Origin: Syngnathus acus
Taxonomy: Eukaryota; Chordata; Actinopteri; Syngnathiformes; Syngnathidae
NCBI RefSeq assembly: GCF_901709675.1
Contig: NC_051091.1
Span: 1,981,967 to 2,045,966 of the forward strand
DNA length: 64,000 nucleotides
Direction of reading: 5' to 3'
Positions 61,498-64,000 of this stretch are shown here, one piece after another (the stretch's first letter is position 1; each line of letters opens with the position of its first letter). The notes under the pieces were generated by a model. The model did not search any database. It worked only from the letters and a program-made list of their open reading frames with translations, and was not told the origin of the DNA. The position numbers and the translations under genes were made by a program.

Positions 61498-64000
61498 GGC
61501 CGGAGGTGCGAGGGGGGCGCAGCCCTGCTAGCACTTTGGCCGAGCACATCCGCACCTCCGGCGAGCTTGGGCTCGCCTCGCCTTCATCTCCACCGAGGCC
61601 CGGCGAGGGCGTTGGCTTCCTGTCCTGTGCGCTAGACCGCCTTCCTGCTGGGGCACACGGGCAAAAATTCAGTCTGGTGTTGTGCAAATGGGCCTTGAGA
61701 AAAAGTGAAGCCTTAGTTTGTTTAGCTTGCAACTCAAACGTCTTTCCTTCCTGGCACCGTAATATGTGGCAGCCTTCCTGCAGTTCTCTCTTCCTCTTTT
61801 CTAAAACTTTCTCTCATTTCGGTGTGATGGCGGCTATTGCCTACTCAAGGAATTTTCTATTCAACCTGAAATCCCGGTCCCGGGTGCGTGTGGAGGTGAG
61901 GAAGCCCTATCGTGGCCAGCCGTCCGTCTGTTCATCTACTTATCTAGCTAGACTTCCTGTGTCTTTTGGGCCGTGGCTGCTTCAGATTATTTGTTCTTGT
62001 TTGTGGGGCGATGCACAATAGACATGACGCCCACAATACCGGATAAAAAGTGTCTGCGGGGGCTGATTATTTTCTAAACAATTCTAGGAAGTACTCGCAT
62101 ATTCCGATTTCAGGACATTTTGTATTAACGGCCTGCTGGCCGTCCCCTCGGTGTCAGAGTGAGTGGAGTGACACTATCTCTGTTATTTTGCGGTCTGGCG
62201 GGGGGGTAGTTGCATGGGACGCAAGTCCTCTGTCTCACTGACCTGATCTGGAATCTTGTGTGGAAACGGGCAGCGGCCTCCCAATGGGAAGCATTTTCAC
62301 TCTCTCATTGGCAAACTACGTTCGAAATACGCTATGTAGGCAACCGACGCTTCCACACGGGTGAGTTTAGTCAAATGTAAGTAAGTGTTAGTAAATGCTG
62401 CCAAGGTTTAACAACACTCCCAACAATCATTTGGCCCAAGTGCTCGGCGTAAATTGTGGCAGTATTTTGGATCGTTACATAGGCGTGTCCGTTTCTGAGG
62501 ATTCGACAAAAGGTCAAGCTCCGAGGAAAGAATTCAAAGGATATTTTTCCGCATTTGGGTCACCCATCGTACAATCGGGAGCAAGGCAAATGCCGTTTCA
62601 AACAAAACGTGACTGTGTCATTGTTCAACTGCTAAACAGGAACTAACACGTGTTTACGTCAAGCAAGAGCGAGTTAAGACAGGAAGCAGAATCGCGTGGT
62701 TCATCTTCCGACTGAGAGCCAAAAGTGAGGCACTTAAGACACTTTTGATGTTGATGTCGCCATTTTCAAGTCTTTCCCTTTTGCGGTAACAAGTCACTAT
62801 GCACGAGCAGACACACACGTGCACTAGCCGTTTCCAGTCCACACACTCTTCCCGACATCCCCTCCCTTTTTTTCTTGTAAAAGCTTTTTTTCCTCCTTTT
62901 TTTTTTTTTGAAGTGGGGTGGAATCAAAACGCTCCACAACCCCCTCCTTTTTCCAGTCGGAACACTGTCCCTCAGGATAAAAGCTGCCATATGCGTTACA
63001 GAAGGTACAAGGCACCTCTTAAACAGCCAGCAAAAGCAACAGATCGTATTCACGATGAGTCAGCAAGCGCTAATGTTGATTGAAACTGGAGCGGCTGACA
63101 TATTCTTGTTTCTAACAGACAGTCCTTTTCCACTATAAAAATGTACACTAGATACCATCTCAATTGTATACCTTATAAGAGGGTGGTTTGTACCGGTTTG
63201 GCCCTAATATAAGACAATGTTTTTTTTGCATTGAAATAAGACTGAAAAAGTAGGGGTCGTCTTATATTCGGGGTCCAATTTTCACTTGTGCGCAGCGGTA
63301 AATAAAAGGTTGCTGGTATCGACTGAGTATGTTGCTGTGATCGTGTGCGTCTTTGACGCAAAGTGAGCATACACACTTTATTGTTACTACTGTCCATTGT
63401 TGTGCCGTTTGTCCGATCGCGGTTTGCTTCGTGTGCGGGCCGTTTGATTGACAGCTCCGGTGCGCTCCAGTAAATTTGCCTCGCATCGTACGAGTAGCCG
63501 TTACGCAGCGGCACGGCGACTAACGGTCGCCAGCAAATGTATTTTGTCGTCTTCGATCGATGACTTATGTTTGGTGTGTTGCCGAGAGTATTTCATTTAT
63601 GTTTTTTTTTTTTTTGCCAATAATTCAGTAAAGCAAGCAAAACTGAACCACGTCTTCCCTCCGGTGTTCTGACCGACACCCGGGGGCGAAAAGAGCATAA
63701 CCATCCGAGCCAACCCCCTATACAGTCCTCAGGCTCCCCAACAATAGCGGTAGCAGTTTGCATTATATTATTGCAATGTTTTTCCTTATTCAGATTTGTT
63801 TCAAGACTACAGTTAGACTTCACTTTGATGGTTAATGCAGTTATTGCAATTTTGTTGTTTTATCACAGTAGATTGGTTTATTGACATTTGGAAATCAAGA
63901 GGCCATTTATTTACAAATGTGATTGCACTTTAGACTTAGACAAACTTCAGTCATTTTGTCTGCACAGGGTGCATACAAAACAAAATTCCGTTGCATACGG
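61498..64000. other. Upstream of the sialyltransferase gene; no gene seen
   Basis: The first 200 bp are GC-rich and probably 5'UTR. Beyond that the region is mixed, with T-runs (62885-62910, 63602-63616). 63196-63278 is a short element with imperfect inverted ends (TTGGCCCTAATATAAGAC against GTCTTATATTCGGGGTCCAA). The following GC-richer piece up to about 63720 (AATAAAAGGTTGCTGG near 63300) might be LTR-like, but no second LTR or primer site was found. Confidence 0.4.

Overview
This window is nuclear DNA from a teleost fish, probably a percomorph with a fairly compact genome. It carries nine multi-exon genes with vertebrate-type GT-AG introns, dense microsatellites, tRNA-derived SINE-like repeats of the kind common in spiny-rayed fishes, and Tc1- and hAT-like short inverted-repeat elements. 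No bacterial, phage or organellar genes were seen. Gene names rest on recognising conserved protein sequence by eye; splice sites were read from the sequence.

Layout. 0.5-1.6 kb (+): yod1, an OTU deubiquitinase. 4.3-10.2 kb: repeat-rich block with an 18-copy array of 235-bp units, each holding a long palindrome, flanked by two pieces of a GAATCGTTC-rich dispersed element. 11.4-12.9 kb (+): homologue of human C1orf116 (SARG), which neighbours YOD1 in human 1q32. 13.6-18.3 kb (-): kif17. 19.5-22.1 kb (-): sh2d5, KIF17's neighbour in human 1p36. 24.0-39.7 kb (-): a roughly 16-kb, many-exon ferlin, fer1l4. 40.6-44.2 kb (+): ywhab (14-3-3 beta type). 45.1-48.4 kb (-): tomm34, tail-to-tail with ywhab as in the human 20q13 neighbourhood. 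49.1-50.6 kb: repeat debris, including the 3' part of a LINE and a DENR retrocopy fragment. 51.0-56.0 kb (-): ccndbp1. 58.5-61.5 kb (-): an ST3Gal1/2-type sialyltransferase. 61.5-64 kb: non-coding with repeat fragments.

The genes are ordinary eukaryotic neighbours and do not form one pathway. They cover deubiquitination, ciliary and dendritic transport, neuronal adaptor signalling, membrane fusion, 14-3-3 signalling, mitochondrial import, cell-cycle control and O-glycan sialylation. No new defence or enzymatic system was found. The most unusual structures are the palindromic 235-bp array with a four-unit higher-order repeat, microsatellites that grow directly out of splice donors in three fer1l4 introns, and a LINE/DENR retrocopy junction.
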